From: CAVRXQ01 sp963838845
GTDB lineage: Bacteria; Actinomycetota; Acidimicrobiia; Acidimicrobiales; Bog-793
Direction: 5' to 3'
DNA length: 64,000 nt
Assembly: GCA_963838845.1 (NCBI GenBank)
Contig: CAWISR010000003.1
Location: forward strand, 558,001 to 622,000
The notes under the pieces are model-generated. The model saw nothing but the letters and a program-made list of their open reading frames with translations, was not told the origin of the DNA and did no database searches. This document shows positions 44,952 to 54,135 of this stretch, piece by piece. Position 1 is the stretch's first letter. The number at the start of each line of letters is the position of its first letter. The position numbers were made by a program, and so were the translations under genes.

Positions 44952-46856
44952 ATGGCGGACATCGCGGTGCTGATCGCGCCTCGGAAAGGGGCACGCACCC
45001 CGTGGGAGACGCTCGAACGCGCCGCCGCCGCGGCGAAGGAGGCCGGATACTTCGAGGTCGTCCTCGTCCTTTCCGAAGGCCACGCCGTGAACCGCGCGCC
45101 GGCTGGTGTCATCGTCGCCCTCGACGGGGCTGCTTCCACCGACGACGCGACGGCGCTGCAAGTCGCGGTCGACCTCGCGAACCGCCTCCGGGCGGGCTCG
45201 GTCGGCGTCGCCGTTTCAGGGGCGTTCGAGGCCACGGACACGGTCGCCGCCGCGGCGGCCTGGTCGCGTCTGTTGGCGTCGTCACAGAAGCCCGTGGTCG
45301 TCGGCACCGTCGGCGGAGCGGAGTCCGGCCTCGTCCGCGTTGACGCCGTCGCCTGGCCGCTGTTGCCGCTCTCCGGAGACGTCTCTCGCCTCTGGGGCAG
45401 CCGCCCAGAGCTCGCCGAGCGTCGCGAGCTCGTCGCCCCCTGGGCGGAGCACGATGCCACGTCCCCGAGCAGCGACGATCGCGCGCTCGTCACGGCGGCG
45501 CTCGGGCGGCCACCGGCGGCGGGGTTCCGGGTCGTCGTCCGCAGTCCCACAGGAGAGCCCCTCGTCATCAAGAACGCGCCGTTCCTCGACGACGGCACAC
45601 CCATGCCGACGAGCTACTGGCTCGTTGGACGCGGGGCCCAGACGCTCGTCGGCCGGCTCGAATCCGAAGGCGGCGTGCGCCGTGCCGAAGCCGAGCTGCC
45701 CGCAGGAGAGATCGCCGCCGCACACGAGCGGTACGCGCAAGCACGCGACGCCGAGATTCCTGCCGCCCACACCGGGCCGCGACCTTCCGGGGGAGTCGGC
45801 GGCACCGCGCAAGGCGTGAAGTGTCTTCACGCCCACCTCGCCTGGTATCTGGCCGGCGGCGGCGACCCGGTCGGTCGGTGGGTGGCGCGCGAACTCGGCG
45901 GCGAGCTCTCCGGTCCGGTCGCCGCCGTCGACTGCGGGACGAACTCGACGCGGCTGCTCGTCGTGTCGGCCACCGGCGAAACCTTGCGGCGCGAAATGAT
46001 CATCACCCGGCTTGGCGAAGGCGTCGACAAGACGGGTGCGCTTTCAAATGACGCGATCGAACGCACCATCGGCGCGCTCCGACGGTACCGAGAGGAGATG
46101 GACCGTTTCGGCGTGGTTCTGGTGCGCGCCGCGGCGACCTCGGCGACTCGGGACGCGTCGAACGCGGCGGCGTTCTTCGATCCCGCCGAGGCGATCCTCG
46201 GCGTCCGGCCGGAGTTGCTCGCAGGAAGCGAAGAAGGGCGGCTCGCCTTCCGTGGCGCCACCGCCGAACTCGATCCCAAAGGGGGTCCCGACCTTGTCGT
46301 CGACCTCGGTGGCGGTTCGACAGAACTCGTCGCCGGCGGCGCCGCGGAAGGTGTGCCAGAGGCGGTGGTTTCACTCGACATCGGCTGCGTGCGCGTCACG
46401 GAGCGATTTCTCGTCCACGACCCGCCACTACCCGATGAGGTCGCGGCGGCGCGGTCGTTCGTGCGCGAGGTCGTCGAGGATGCGCTCGAGCGGTTGCCCG
46501 CACTGAAGGTGCCACGTCGCATGGTCGGCGTTGCGGGGACGATCTCGACGCTCACCGCCTTGGAGCTCGGCCTCGATCGCTACGACTCCGAGAAGGTCCA
46601 CCTCGCCCGTCTGTCGCGCGACGCCGTCGAAAAGTGGCTTGTCACCCTTTCGGCCGAGACCTCCGCACAGCGAAGCGAACGGGGAGCGATCGAGCCGGGA
46701 CGCGCGGACGTCATCGTCGGCGGCGCCGTCGTCCTCGTGGAAGTGATGGTCGCGCTCGGCTTCGACGAACTCATTCATTCCGAACACGACATCTTGGACG
46801 GGATCGCCGAGGAGCTCCTCGAATCGATCGGCGATAGGCGAACGCCGGTTCGCTGA
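44952..46856 (+). CDS. Three-domain fusion: MobA-like, DUF501, Ppx/GppA phosphatase
   Basis: 634 residues. Residues about 1-165 resemble a MobA-type nucleotidyltransferase (GAASTDDATALQVAVDLA, PVVVGTVGGAESG, WPLLPLSGD, RPELAE), but the usual GxxxRxGxxK nucleotide loop is replaced by APRKGARTPWETL. Residues about 185-315 are a DUF501 domain (LGRPPAAGFRVVVRSPTG, NAPFLDDGTPMPTSYWL, VKCLHAHLAWYLAGGGDPVG). Residues about 325-630 are Ppx/GppA: AVDCGTNSTRLLV, ATSATRDASN, LVVDLGGGSTELV, DIGCVRVTE, GVAGTISTLTALE. The last part would hydrolyse polyphosphate or pppGpp. In many actinobacteria DUF501 and ppx are separate genes after eno and divIC. Confidence 0.85.
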   Translation: MADIAVLIAPRKGARTPWETLERAAAAAKEAGYFEVVLVLSEGHAVNRAPAGVIVALDGAASTDDATALQVAVDLANRLRAGSVGVAVSGAFEATDTVAAAAAWSRLLASSQKPVVVGTVGGAESGLVRVDAVAWPLLPLSGDVSRLWGSRPELAERRELVAPWAEHDATSPSSDDRALVTAALGRPPAAGFRVVVRSPTGEPLVIKNAPFLDDGTPMPTSYWLVGRGAQTLVGRLESEGGVRRAEAELPAGEIAAAHERYAQARDAEIPAAHTGPRPSGGVGGTAQGVKCLHAHLAWYLAGGGDPVGRWVARELGGELSGPVAAVDCGTNSTRLLVVSATGETLRREMIITRLGEGVDKTGALSNDAIERTIGALRRYREEMDRFGVVLVRAAATSATRDASNAAAFFDPAEAILGVRPELLAGSEEGRLAFRGATAELDPKGGPDLVVDLGGGSTELVAGGAAEGVPEAVVSLDIGCVRVTERFLVHDPPLPDEVAAARSFVREVVEDALERLPALKVPRRMVGVAGTISTLTALELGLDRYDSEKVHLARLSRDAVEKWLVTLSAETSAQRSERGAIEPGRADVIVGGAVVLVEVMVALGFDELIHSEHDILDGIAEELLESIGDRRTPVR

Positions 46857-46871
46857 ACGCTGAAACGAAGC

Positions 46872-48086
46872 TCAGCGGGGAGCGGCGACCTGCGTACCGA
46901 GCACGAGCTCCGCGGTGCGCGCGACGAATGCATTGATGTCGCCGTGCTTCACGCGCGAGTACCGCTCGGCTTGTTGGGCGAGGATCTTGCCGAGCGGTGT
47001 GTGGGCGATGACGCGAGCGCCATCGAACAGCTCGCCGACATCGCGGTACCAAAGACCGCCGTTCGCCGCCGCGACGTGAGCTTTGGCTGCCGTGTTGTCC
47101 GGTACGAGGGCCGGTACCCCGTAGAGCATCGATTCGATCGCCAGGCGGCCGACGGGCCCTTGCGGCCGCACGTCGACCGTGAGGCTCGCGTCCGCGACGA
47201 GACGGGCGAAGTTCACGCGGTTGTAGTTGACCTGCAGCGGCAAAGCGTCGCGTTTGTTTGACGCCCACCAGCGCACGCCGTCGACCTCGACGACGGTGAC
47301 CCGGCCGAGCACCTCGCGCAGCACTTCTCTCGTCACCGGGCGAGCAACGCGCGGCGTTCCGGACGGCCAGTTGCGCACGAGCAGCGCATAACGGCCGAAA
47401 CGTCCGAGCCCAGCTAGTGGGCCCGAGCGAACGTGGATGTTCGATGAGAACGCGAGCTCGATCGGCACGACGTCGGTCGCTCGTCCGGGGTCAATGCGCG
47501 CGATCGCCTCGGGCTCGTCGGGGTGGATCGTGCCGACCACGTCCGCGGCGTCGATCATCCGCGCGAGGTCGCCGGGTACGAGATCCGAATCCGAACAGAA
47601 TGGGATGGCGACGATCCGTGGTCGGGAAGAGCCGCGTCGTCCGAGCGCGTCGAGGTTCCAGGGTTGGTAGGAACCCACGAGCACGATCGCTTTCGGCGCG
47701 ACCTCTTCGAGGACTTCGGCGACGCCCGGCGCCTCCCCGTCGTATTCGCGCAGCAGCGTCAGCGCCGCCATGGGCACGTCCGAGGCCGGGCGACCCGCAC
47801 CGATCGCTGAGCGCAGCAGCAAGGCGCGCGTCGGCTGCGCGCCGAGCAGCGAGACGGGCCGCACGTCGAAGACGCTGTCGGCGTAGCGCCCGTGTGCGTG
47901 ATCAGTGAGGTGGACGACCGTCACGTCGGCGTGACGGGCGAGAGCCCCGGCCACGAGGCGGGTCACGTCGACGACTTCGGTCGGCGGTTCGCCCCAGTGC
48001 GCCGTGACGATCGCAACGGCCGGGCGGTGGCGGCGTGGCCGCTGCGCGATGCCGGTGACCGTCGGCCGGTCAGGCGTGTTCTTCAC
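46872..48086 (-). CDS. Glycosyltransferase-like protein (GT4-like), surface polysaccharide operon
   Basis: 404 residues. Starts VAIVTAHWGEPPTEVVDVTRLVAGALARHADVTVVHL, the acceptor domain of a GT-B enzyme, and near the end has VDVRPQGPVGRLAIESMLYGVPALVPDNTAAKAHVAAANGG, the donor-site pattern of GT4-like proteins although the usual E-x-F-G motif is reduced. Function inferred. It is the last of three overlapping minus-strand genes (17-base overlap with the gene before it). Confidence 0.7.
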   Translation of the reverse strand: MKNTPDRPTVTGIAQRPRRHRPAVAIVTAHWGEPPTEVVDVTRLVAGALARHADVTVVHLTDHAHGRYADSVFDVRPVSLLGAQPTRALLLRSAIGAGRPASDVPMAALTLLREYDGEAPGVAEVLEEVAPKAIVLVGSYQPWNLDALGRRGSSRPRIVAIPFCSDSDLVPGDLARMIDAADVVGTIHPDEPEAIARIDPGRATDVVPIELAFSSNIHVRSGPLAGLGRFGRYALLVRNWPSGTPRVARPVTREVLREVLGRVTVVEVDGVRWWASNKRDALPLQVNYNRVNFARLVADASLTVDVRPQGPVGRLAIESMLYGVPALVPDNTAAKAHVAAANGGLWYRDVGELFDGARVIAHTPLGKILAQQAERYSRVKHGDINAFVARTAELVLGTQVAAPR

Positions 48087-48543
48087 GGTCGTCGATGCGG
48101 TCTTCCAAGTGGCGGGCGAGGTCCAGCAGATCGGCGCGGATCGCCTCCAACAGATCGCGCTCGTCGCGGAAGGACACGTCGTCTAGTCGGCGCGCGATGT
48201 AGTCGATCGACTGCGCGAGAGCGGCACGGTACGCGTGCTCCTTGCCGAGGTAGTCGCTCAAGGCCACATTGACGATCTTGTACAAGAGGCGGTGGATGAT
48301 CGTCTTCGGACCCCAGCCGCGACCGCGGAAGGCGAGCGCGTCCGACATGTCCCAGTGAGCGTGCAGGTGGTCGATGCTCTCGATGAGGAACGCCGGCTCC
48401 CGGTTCTGGTGGCCGGGGAGGCTCTCGACGCTCGCCTGTGGTGCCCAGGTGCGCGGGTAGCGCTCGCGTCCCTCGGCGACGACCGCCCTTATGCGCTCGA
48501 CGATTTGGGCTGAGTCAACACCGTCGTCGTGAGGTACGTCTCC
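48070..48543 (-). CDS. Small helical protein in glycosyltransferase operon
   Basis: 157 residues from GTG 48543, chosen because GGAGG lies 7 bases upstream; a frame start at 48591 would overlap the previous gene by 103 bases. Helical sequence with SDALAFRGRGWGPKTIIHRLLYKIVNVALSDYLGKEHAYRAALAQSIDYIARRLDDV, resembling helical segments that accompany some polysaccharide glycosyltransferases, where they may anchor at the membrane. The C-terminus (DLARHLEDRIDDREEHA) is coiled. I do not recognise a catalytic site. Confidence 0.6.
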   Translation of the reverse strand, partial: GDVPHDDGVDSAQIVERIRAVVAEGRERYPRTWAPQASVESLPGHQNREPAFLIESIDHLHAHWDMSDALAFRGRGWGPKTIIHRLLYKIVNVALSDYLGKEHAYRAALAQSIDYIARRLDDVSFRDERDLLEAIRADLLDLARHLEDRIDDREEHA

Positions 48544-50396
48544 CACCTCGCGTCCTCCTGTGCGTTCGAGATCGGGCACCAGTCTCTCCATTTACTGAGC
48601 AGCGGATTGTGGTACGGATCGCCCGCCGCGATCATCTCGCCCCAGCGGTCGAGGATCATCCGCACGGCGATCGCCTCTTCGATGTGGCCCCGCGTGCGCG
48701 ACTCGTGATGGACGAGTTCGCAGAGCGGCGAGTAGACGACGAGATAGCCCTCGGCGCGCAGACTCAGGCAGTAGTGGACGTCGTTGAAGCTCGCGGGCAG
48801 GGTCTCGTCGAAGCCGCCGAGGGACTCGAATAGCTCCCGGGGCGTCATCATGCAGGCCCCTGTAACCGCGGTCGCGTTGCGCGTCGTGACGGCCATGCCG
48901 AGATAGCCGGGCTTGTCGCCTGGCAGGCCTCGCATCACGTGTGCCGCGAGCCCGCCGAGACCGACGACGACGCCGGCGTGTTGGATCGAGCCGTCGGGGT
49001 ACAAAAGCCGAGCCCCGACCGCGCCGACCTCGGGGCGGATCGCGTGGCCGACGAGCGCGTCGAGCCAGCGGGGCTTTCTCGCTTCGATGTCATTGTTCAA
49101 AAAAAGCAGCATCTCACCGCTGCATTCGCGTACGGCCTGGTTATTGATCGCCGACCAGTTGAACGGCCCGGGTGCGCCGACGAGCTTCACCCCGGGTTGC
49201 TCCAGCAGTCGGTCGATGAGCGCGAAGGTCTCGGGAAGCTCGCTGTCGTTGTCGACGAGGACCAGCTCGAAGCGGGAGTATCCCGGGTTGGCGCGAATCG
49301 ACGTGACGCACGTCGCGAGCAACCCGGGCTCGTCTCGGAAGGGGATCACGATGCTCACGAGCGGGGACCTCGTGACCGGGTGGCGCACGTTGCGGGCGCC
49401 GCGCACCGGTGCCTCTTCGATGATCGCCGAGGGTTCGCCGCGGCGCTTCAGTGCGTCCGCGACCGCGCGCGCCGATTCGGGCCCCGCCGAATGCCGGTGG
49501 TGCGGGGCGCCGTCGCTCCGGCGGTGATAGGCGATACGGGGGACGTGCACGATGCGCCGAGCCCGTTCGGTCACGCGCAACGCGAGGTCGTGTTCCGCCG
49601 CGGCACTGAAACCATCGCGAAAGCCGCCGAGTTCCTGGACGAGCGCGCGACGGTACGCGACGGAACGGCCCAGGTAGTCGGTACTCAAGAGGTAATCAGG
49701 TGACCACGCCGGCTTGAGTATCGGCGATGATCGCTCGCCGTCCTGGTCGATGCGATCCTCGTCCGTATAGACGACGTCGATGTCGTCGCCGTCGAGAAGC
49801 GCGTCCCCAATCACGGCGAACGAGTCCGACGCGAGCGCGTCACGCACGCCGAGCACCATGACGAACTCGCCCTGCGCGGTCTCGATCGCAGCGTTGAGTG
49901 CTGCTTCACGCGAATCATGCGCGCCGACTGTGCGGACGCGGCGATCAGTCTGCATGATCGAGGTGAGCACCGCGGCACGCACGACGTCGCGTCCGTGATC
50001 GGCGACGACGAGCTCCCAGTTCGGCATCGTCTGGTCGAAGACCGACCCCGCGCTCTGCGTCAACAACGCATCGGATCCCTCTGGTGCATACGTGATCGCG
50101 GAGATGAGCGGGATGCGAAAGCGCGGGCGACGCGTTCGTGGGCTGCGCCGGGGGGGTTGCAAAAGGATCGGCTCGCCGCGACGCCGGAGCCAGTGGTGGT
50201 AGGCGAGCAAGTCTTCCGACGCGTCGAGGGGGTATCGACCGTTACTCGGCGCGTGGCCGAGCGGGTTCGACGCCTCGGCTTCGGGTGCACGCTCGGGGGT
50301 TGGTACCCGGGAAAGCTCGTGCTCAGCCCATTCGATCGCCGACGCGATATGGGCGCGCTCGTGCGGACTCGAATGTGTGCGGTCTTCCGTCGTCAT
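48489..50396 (-). CDS. Tandem GT2 glycosyltransferase (two catalytic-type domains)
   Basis: About 635 residues from ATG 50396; the open frame continues to 50543 but the gene on the plus strand starts at 50527 and would share no promoter room. The first domain reads SVFDQTMPNWELVVADHG ... DVVYTDEDRIDQDG; the second reads PLVSIVIPFRDEPGLLATCVTSIRANPGYSRFELVLVDNDS, FNWSAINNQAVRECSGEMLLFLNNDIEARKPRWLDALVGHA, GARLLYPDGSIQHAGVVVG, and GGFDETLPASFNDVHYCLSLRAEGY. The second resembles rhamnosyltransferase-type GT2 enzymes. Leads the operon. Confidence 0.88.
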   Translation of the reverse strand: MTTEDRTHSSPHERAHIASAIEWAEHELSRVPTPERAPEAEASNPLGHAPSNGRYPLDASEDLLAYHHWLRRRGEPILLQPPRRSPRTRRPRFRIPLISAITYAPEGSDALLTQSAGSVFDQTMPNWELVVADHGRDVVRAAVLTSIMQTDRRVRTVGAHDSREAALNAAIETAQGEFVMVLGVRDALASDSFAVIGDALLDGDDIDVVYTDEDRIDQDGERSSPILKPAWSPDYLLSTDYLGRSVAYRRALVQELGGFRDGFSAAAEHDLALRVTERARRIVHVPRIAYHRRSDGAPHHRHSAGPESARAVADALKRRGEPSAIIEEAPVRGARNVRHPVTRSPLVSIVIPFRDEPGLLATCVTSIRANPGYSRFELVLVDNDSELPETFALIDRLLEQPGVKLVGAPGPFNWSAINNQAVRECSGEMLLFLNNDIEARKPRWLDALVGHAIRPEVGAVGARLLYPDGSIQHAGVVVGLGGLAAHVMRGLPGDKPGYLGMAVTTRNATAVTGACMMTPRELFESLGGFDETLPASFNDVHYCLSLRAEGYLVVYSPLCELVHHESRTRGHIEEAIAVRMILDRWGEMIAAGDPYHNPLLSKWRDWCPISNAQEDARWETYLTTTVLTQPKSSSA

Positions 50397-50526
50397 GGGC
50401 TCGTGGGCCGACCGCCACGCATCCGCACGGACGGGCCGCAAGAAGTGTAGGACGGTATCTGCGACCATGGAGTCGAACGGAGACGCCTCGCGACCTGGCA
50501 CGTCGTGGACTGGTGAGAGGGCAACA

Positions 50527-51140
50527 GTGGCGGAACTGAGCATCGCCGAGAGCGGCCCGCAGCTCGTCGGCCGCCGCGTCCTTTTGCGACCGCTGAGCGC
50601 CGACGACTACCGGGCGTGGCACGCCGTCCGGACACGGTCGCGTGAGTGGCTGATCCACTGGGAGCCCCGTCCGGCGGGGACTTCGTTCCCCCCGAGGACC
50701 GCTCCACCTTCACCGCCCGCTGCGCGATGCGCGAGCGTGATCGGCAGCTCGGCACGGCGTACGGCTTCGGGATCTTCGTCGAAGGGGAGTTCGCAGGCGA
50801 GATCAACCTCTCCGGGATCTCACGGGGCGCGTCACAGTCCGCCACACTCGGTTACTGGATCGACGAGCGGCAGGCCGGTCACGGCTACATGCCCGAGTCG
50901 TGCGTGCTTGTCTTCGGCTTCGCGTTCGAAGAGCTTGCCTTGCACCGCATCCAGGTATCGATCATTCCGCGCAACGTAAAGAGCCGACGCGTCGTCGAAA
51001 AGCTCGGGCTGAGGGAAGAGGGCATCGCGAAGGGATATCTCGAGATCGACGGCGTGTGGGAGGACCACATCTGTTACGCGATCACCGCCGAAGAGTGGCG
51101 CGCACGGCGAGAGCGCTATTTCGTCGAATGGATCGACTGA
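50527..51140 (+). pseudogene. RimJ/RimL-type GNAT acetyltransferase, frameshifted near 50,680
   Basis: GTG 50527 after GAGAGG starts LSIAESGPQLVGRRVLLRPLSADDYRAWHAVRTRSREWLIHWEPRP, the usual N-terminus of this family. The frame then drifts to Pro-rich nonsense, while a second frame continues GGDFVPPEDRSTFTARCAMRERDRQLGTAYGFGIFVEGEFAGEINLSGISRG ... IGYWIDERQAGHGYMPES-like core ... LHRIQVSIIPRNVKSRRVVEKLGLREEG. A missing base in the GCGGGG run near 50,675-50,680 explains it. Intact, the protein would be about 204 residues acetylating protein N-termini or amines. Confidence 0.75.
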
Positions 51141-51159
51141 GAATCGCGTCGCTTGCTTC

Positions 51160-52395
51160 TCACGGCCGGCCCGCGCCGACGAAGCCGTAGTAGTACATCG
51201 GCGAGTACGAGACCGTCTCTCCGGTCTCCGGTGCCTGGATGATGGTCTCGGGTCCGTATGGTCCCGAGCCCACATACATCGCGACGTGCGTGACGGGGTC
51301 GGGTCCGTCATCGGGGAAGGAATAAAAGAGCAGATCCCCGGGCTCGATCGCCGACAGCGATATTGGCTGTGACTCGCGGTACTGGTACCAGGCGCTGTGG
51401 GTGAGGCTGACCCCCGCCGCGGACCAGGCGACCATCGTCAAGCCTGAACAGTCGAAGCCCGTCGGCCCCGCGCCGCCCCACACGTACGGCACGCCGACGA
51501 ACTTCTCGGCCGTTCCGACGGCGAGGTCGCCCTGCGGCGTCGACCCCGCGGGCGCGAGCGGCGGGTGTCCGCTCTCGCTGGCGAGCGCTGCCTGTGCCTG
51601 CGCCTCCTCCGCGGCTTGGGCCGCAGCGGGGTCGACGGTTGCGAAGAGCTCCGCGACGCCGGCGTCTTGTGCAGCGGACTGTGCGGCGGCGTTACGCGCC
51701 GCGGCAGCCTGAGCGGCTGCCGCGCGCTCCGCCGCGGCGAGGGCGGCCGCGGCCTCCTGTTCCGCCACGAGTTTTGCGATGCGGCCCTTAACCGCGCTGA
51801 GAGCCGAGCGCGCGTTTGACGCGTCGGTCGCGGCGGCCGCACGGGCACCGGCCGCCTGCAGTTGTGCCGAGTTCGCGATCGAGATCTGCTTGCGGGCGTT
51901 CGCCTCGTTTGTCTCTAGGCGATCCTCGGTTGTGAGGAGTTTCACGACGGCGTCGTGGAGGTTGCGCGACGCAACCCCCGCGTACGTGAGGAGCGCGCCC
52001 TCGTCTGGGACGGATGATGTGATCGCAGCTCCGAATTGCGCGGCGGCCGATGCACCGTAGACGTACTCCTCGACCGCGGCCTTCATCACCAAGCGCTTCT
52101 CTCCTTTGACCGCGACTTTTTCGTGCTGAACGGCGGCGCGGATCGCGACGAATCGTGTCTTTGCTTGGGCCTCGACGACGCGGGCCTGGTCGAAGCGTTC
52201 CCCGGCGATCTGTTCCTGCTGGATCTCCTGGGAGATGAAACGCGAAAGGTGTGCCGCGCGCTGTTTTGCAGCACGGATCTGGGCGTTCGTCGGCGCGGTC
52301 GGACTCCCCGCCGCGCCGGACGCGCTCGCCAAGCCGATGAAGGCTGCCACGCCCACCAGGAGAGCCGAAAGGCACCTGGTCATCACAAAGATCAT
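51160..52395 (-). CDS. NlpC/P60 peptidoglycan endopeptidase
   Basis: 411 residues (a second ATG at 52383 is equally possible). Signal peptide LSALLVGVAAFIGLASASGAAG, then long coiled coils with Ala-rich heptads (about 35-260), and a C-terminal NlpC/P60 domain: AEKFVGVPYVWGGAGPTGFDCSGLTMVAWSAAGVSLTH (catalytic Cys), DPVTHVAMYVGSG (His) and IIQAPETGETV. This RipA-like layout cuts stem peptides during cell separation. The coiled coil may keep it inactive until a partner binds, as in RipA/PcsB-type proteins; that is inference. Confidence 0.9.
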   Translation of the reverse strand: MIFVMTRCLSALLVGVAAFIGLASASGAAGSPTAPTNAQIRAAKQRAAHLSRFISQEIQQEQIAGERFDQARVVEAQAKTRFVAIRAAVQHEKVAVKGEKRLVMKAAVEEYVYGASAAAQFGAAITSSVPDEGALLTYAGVASRNLHDAVVKLLTTEDRLETNEANARKQISIANSAQLQAAGARAAAATDASNARSALSAVKGRIAKLVAEQEAAAALAAAERAAAAQAAAARNAAAQSAAQDAGVAELFATVDPAAAQAAEEAQAQAALASESGHPPLAPAGSTPQGDLAVGTAEKFVGVPYVWGGAGPTGFDCSGLTMVAWSAAGVSLTHSAWYQYRESQPISLSAIEPGDLLFYSFPDDGPDPVTHVAMYVGSGPYGPETIIQAPETGETVSYSPMYYYGFVGAGRP

Positions 52396-52515
52396 TTGAT
52401 CACTTTGGCCACATCAGGCCCAAGTGTAAAGGCAGCGCCGAGAACCTCCTGGTCAACCGGTCAGCAGCGCTTGCTAGCGTCGGCGCGGCAGTGGGTCCCA
52501 GGCCTCGGAGGCGTT

Positions 52516-54135
52516 GTGGGGGATCGGCCAATCGCCACGACATCCGGCTTCGTGCGGGGGCGTGAGGACGACGGCGTCCGCGAGTTCCTCGGCATCCCCT
52601 ACGCGGCGGCGCCGGTCGGCGACCGGCGGTTTAGTGGCCCCGCGCCGCCCTTGCCCTGGTCGGGTGTGCGTGAAGCGACCGAGTTCGGGCCCGTCGCCCC
52701 GCAGGCGTCCGCCGCGCTCGGCGCCTACGTTCCCGGCGACCCCCTCGAACAGGGTGAGGACTGCCTGGTCCTCAACGTCTTCGCACCCAAAGACGTACGA
52801 CGCGCCGCACCGGTGATGGTCTTTGTGCACGGTGGCGCGTTCTTCAACGGCGCCAGCTCGAGCCGGTTGTACCGCCCCCATGCGCTCGTCCGCCGCGGTG
52901 TCGTCGTCGTGACCTTCAACTACCGACTCGGTGCGCTCGGCTTCCTCGCCCACCCGTCTCTCGCCAGCTCGAGCCAGGCTGGCTTCGGAAACTGGGGGCT
53001 GCGCGACCAGATCGCCGCCTTCGAATGGGTGCAGCAGAACATCGCCGCGTTCGGCGGTGATCCGAGGCGTGTCACGGCGTTCGGGGAGTCGGCGGGCGCG
53101 ATGGCGATTTGCGACTTGATGACCGTTCCGGCGGCGCGCCGGCTTTTCCAGCGCGCGATCACCCAGAGCGGACCCGCGTTCGCGGTGCCGGCGCACGCGG
53201 CGATCGCGGTCGCTGAGCGGATGTTTGCGCTCCTCGGGCTCGAGGATCCGAGCCGAGAGCAACTCTGCGCGGTGCCAACCGAGGAGATGATCGCCGCTCA
53301 GCGCGAGGTAAACGACGCCATCGACGGGGGCATCGGTGTGCCCTTCCCCCCAGTCGTCGACGGCGGTCTGCTCGCGATCGCGCCCGAAGACGCGATCGCG
53401 CACGGAGCATCGACGGGAATCGACTTGCTGTCGGGATGGAACCACGACGAGTTCAAGCTGTTCTCGTTCGCCGCCCTCGCCGGCCGTGAATTCTCACGTG
53501 AGGACCTCGATGCTTATGTCGGTCGGTATTTACGTGGAGGCGGAGTTGACAAGTCGTTCGCGAGAGAGCTCATTGACGTTTACGAGAGCGCACGTCATGC
53601 ACGTGGAGATTCCGTATCCGATCGAGAGCTGCTCGATGCCATCATCACCGACTGGATCTTCCGCATCCCGATTACGCGGCTCGCCGACGCGCGCAGCAAG
53701 CTATCTCCGCGCACCTATCTCTATGAATTCGATTGGCCATCGCCGTTTGCCGGCGGCGCGCTCGGAGCGTGTCACGGGATCGAACTTCCATTCGTCTTCG
53801 GCACGGTCCATGACCCGATCATCGGGCTCTTCTCCGGTGCGGGAGACGAGGTGTTCGCTCTCGCCGAGGACGTGCAATCGGCCTGGATCGCTTTTGCGAT
53901 GAACGGTGATCCATCGACTGCGCGCGTCGGGGAATGGCCTGCCTACACGACTGATGAACGACGCGTCATGCGCCTCGGTCTCGACCATGCGGTGGTCGTA
54001 GATCCCCACGCGATGGAGCGACAGGCGTGGGAGCAACGACTCGGAAATTATGGTGTAGGCGGTCCCATCGAAGGGGCGGTTCGTCCGGGCGTCGACTTGC
54101 TCGCGCGCGAGACGGAGGGTCGTCCGGGGACGTAG
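52516..54135 (+). CDS. Type-B carboxylesterase
   Basis: 539 residues from GTG 52516. Alpha/beta-hydrolase with type-B landmarks: FLGIPYAAAPVGDRRF, EDCLVLNVFAP, oxyanion loop VMVFVHGGAFFNG, nucleophile elbow AFGESAGAMA, acid residue near GWNHDEFKLF, and catalytic His in GACHGIELPFVFG. It hydrolyses esters; the natural substrate is unknown. Bacterial members can be secreted, but I see no signal peptide. Its stop codon (54133-54135) lies inside the 5' end of the tRNA gene. Confidence 0.9.
   Translation: MGDRPIATTSGFVRGREDDGVREFLGIPYAAAPVGDRRFSGPAPPLPWSGVREATEFGPVAPQASAALGAYVPGDPLEQGEDCLVLNVFAPKDVRRAAPVMVFVHGGAFFNGASSSRLYRPHALVRRGVVVVTFNYRLGALGFLAHPSLASSSQAGFGNWGLRDQIAAFEWVQQNIAAFGGDPRRVTAFGESAGAMAICDLMTVPAARRLFQRAITQSGPAFAVPAHAAIAVAERMFALLGLEDPSREQLCAVPTEEMIAAQREVNDAIDGGIGVPFPPVVDGGLLAIAPEDAIAHGASTGIDLLSGWNHDEFKLFSFAALAGREFSREDLDAYVGRYLRGGGVDKSFARELIDVYESARHARGDSVSDRELLDAIITDWIFRIPITRLADARSKLSPRTYLYEFDWPSPFAGGALGACHGIELPFVFGTVHDPIIGLFSGAGDEVFALAEDVQSAWIAFAMNGDPSTARVGEWPAYTTDERRVMRLGLDHAVVVDPHAMERQAWEQRLGNYGVGGPIEGAVRPGVDLLARETEGRPGT

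Noticed and set aside
50397..50543. Longer N-terminus for the tandem GT2
   Set aside because: It would overlap the divergent GNAT start at 50527 and leave no promoter space; the sequence there looks non-coding.
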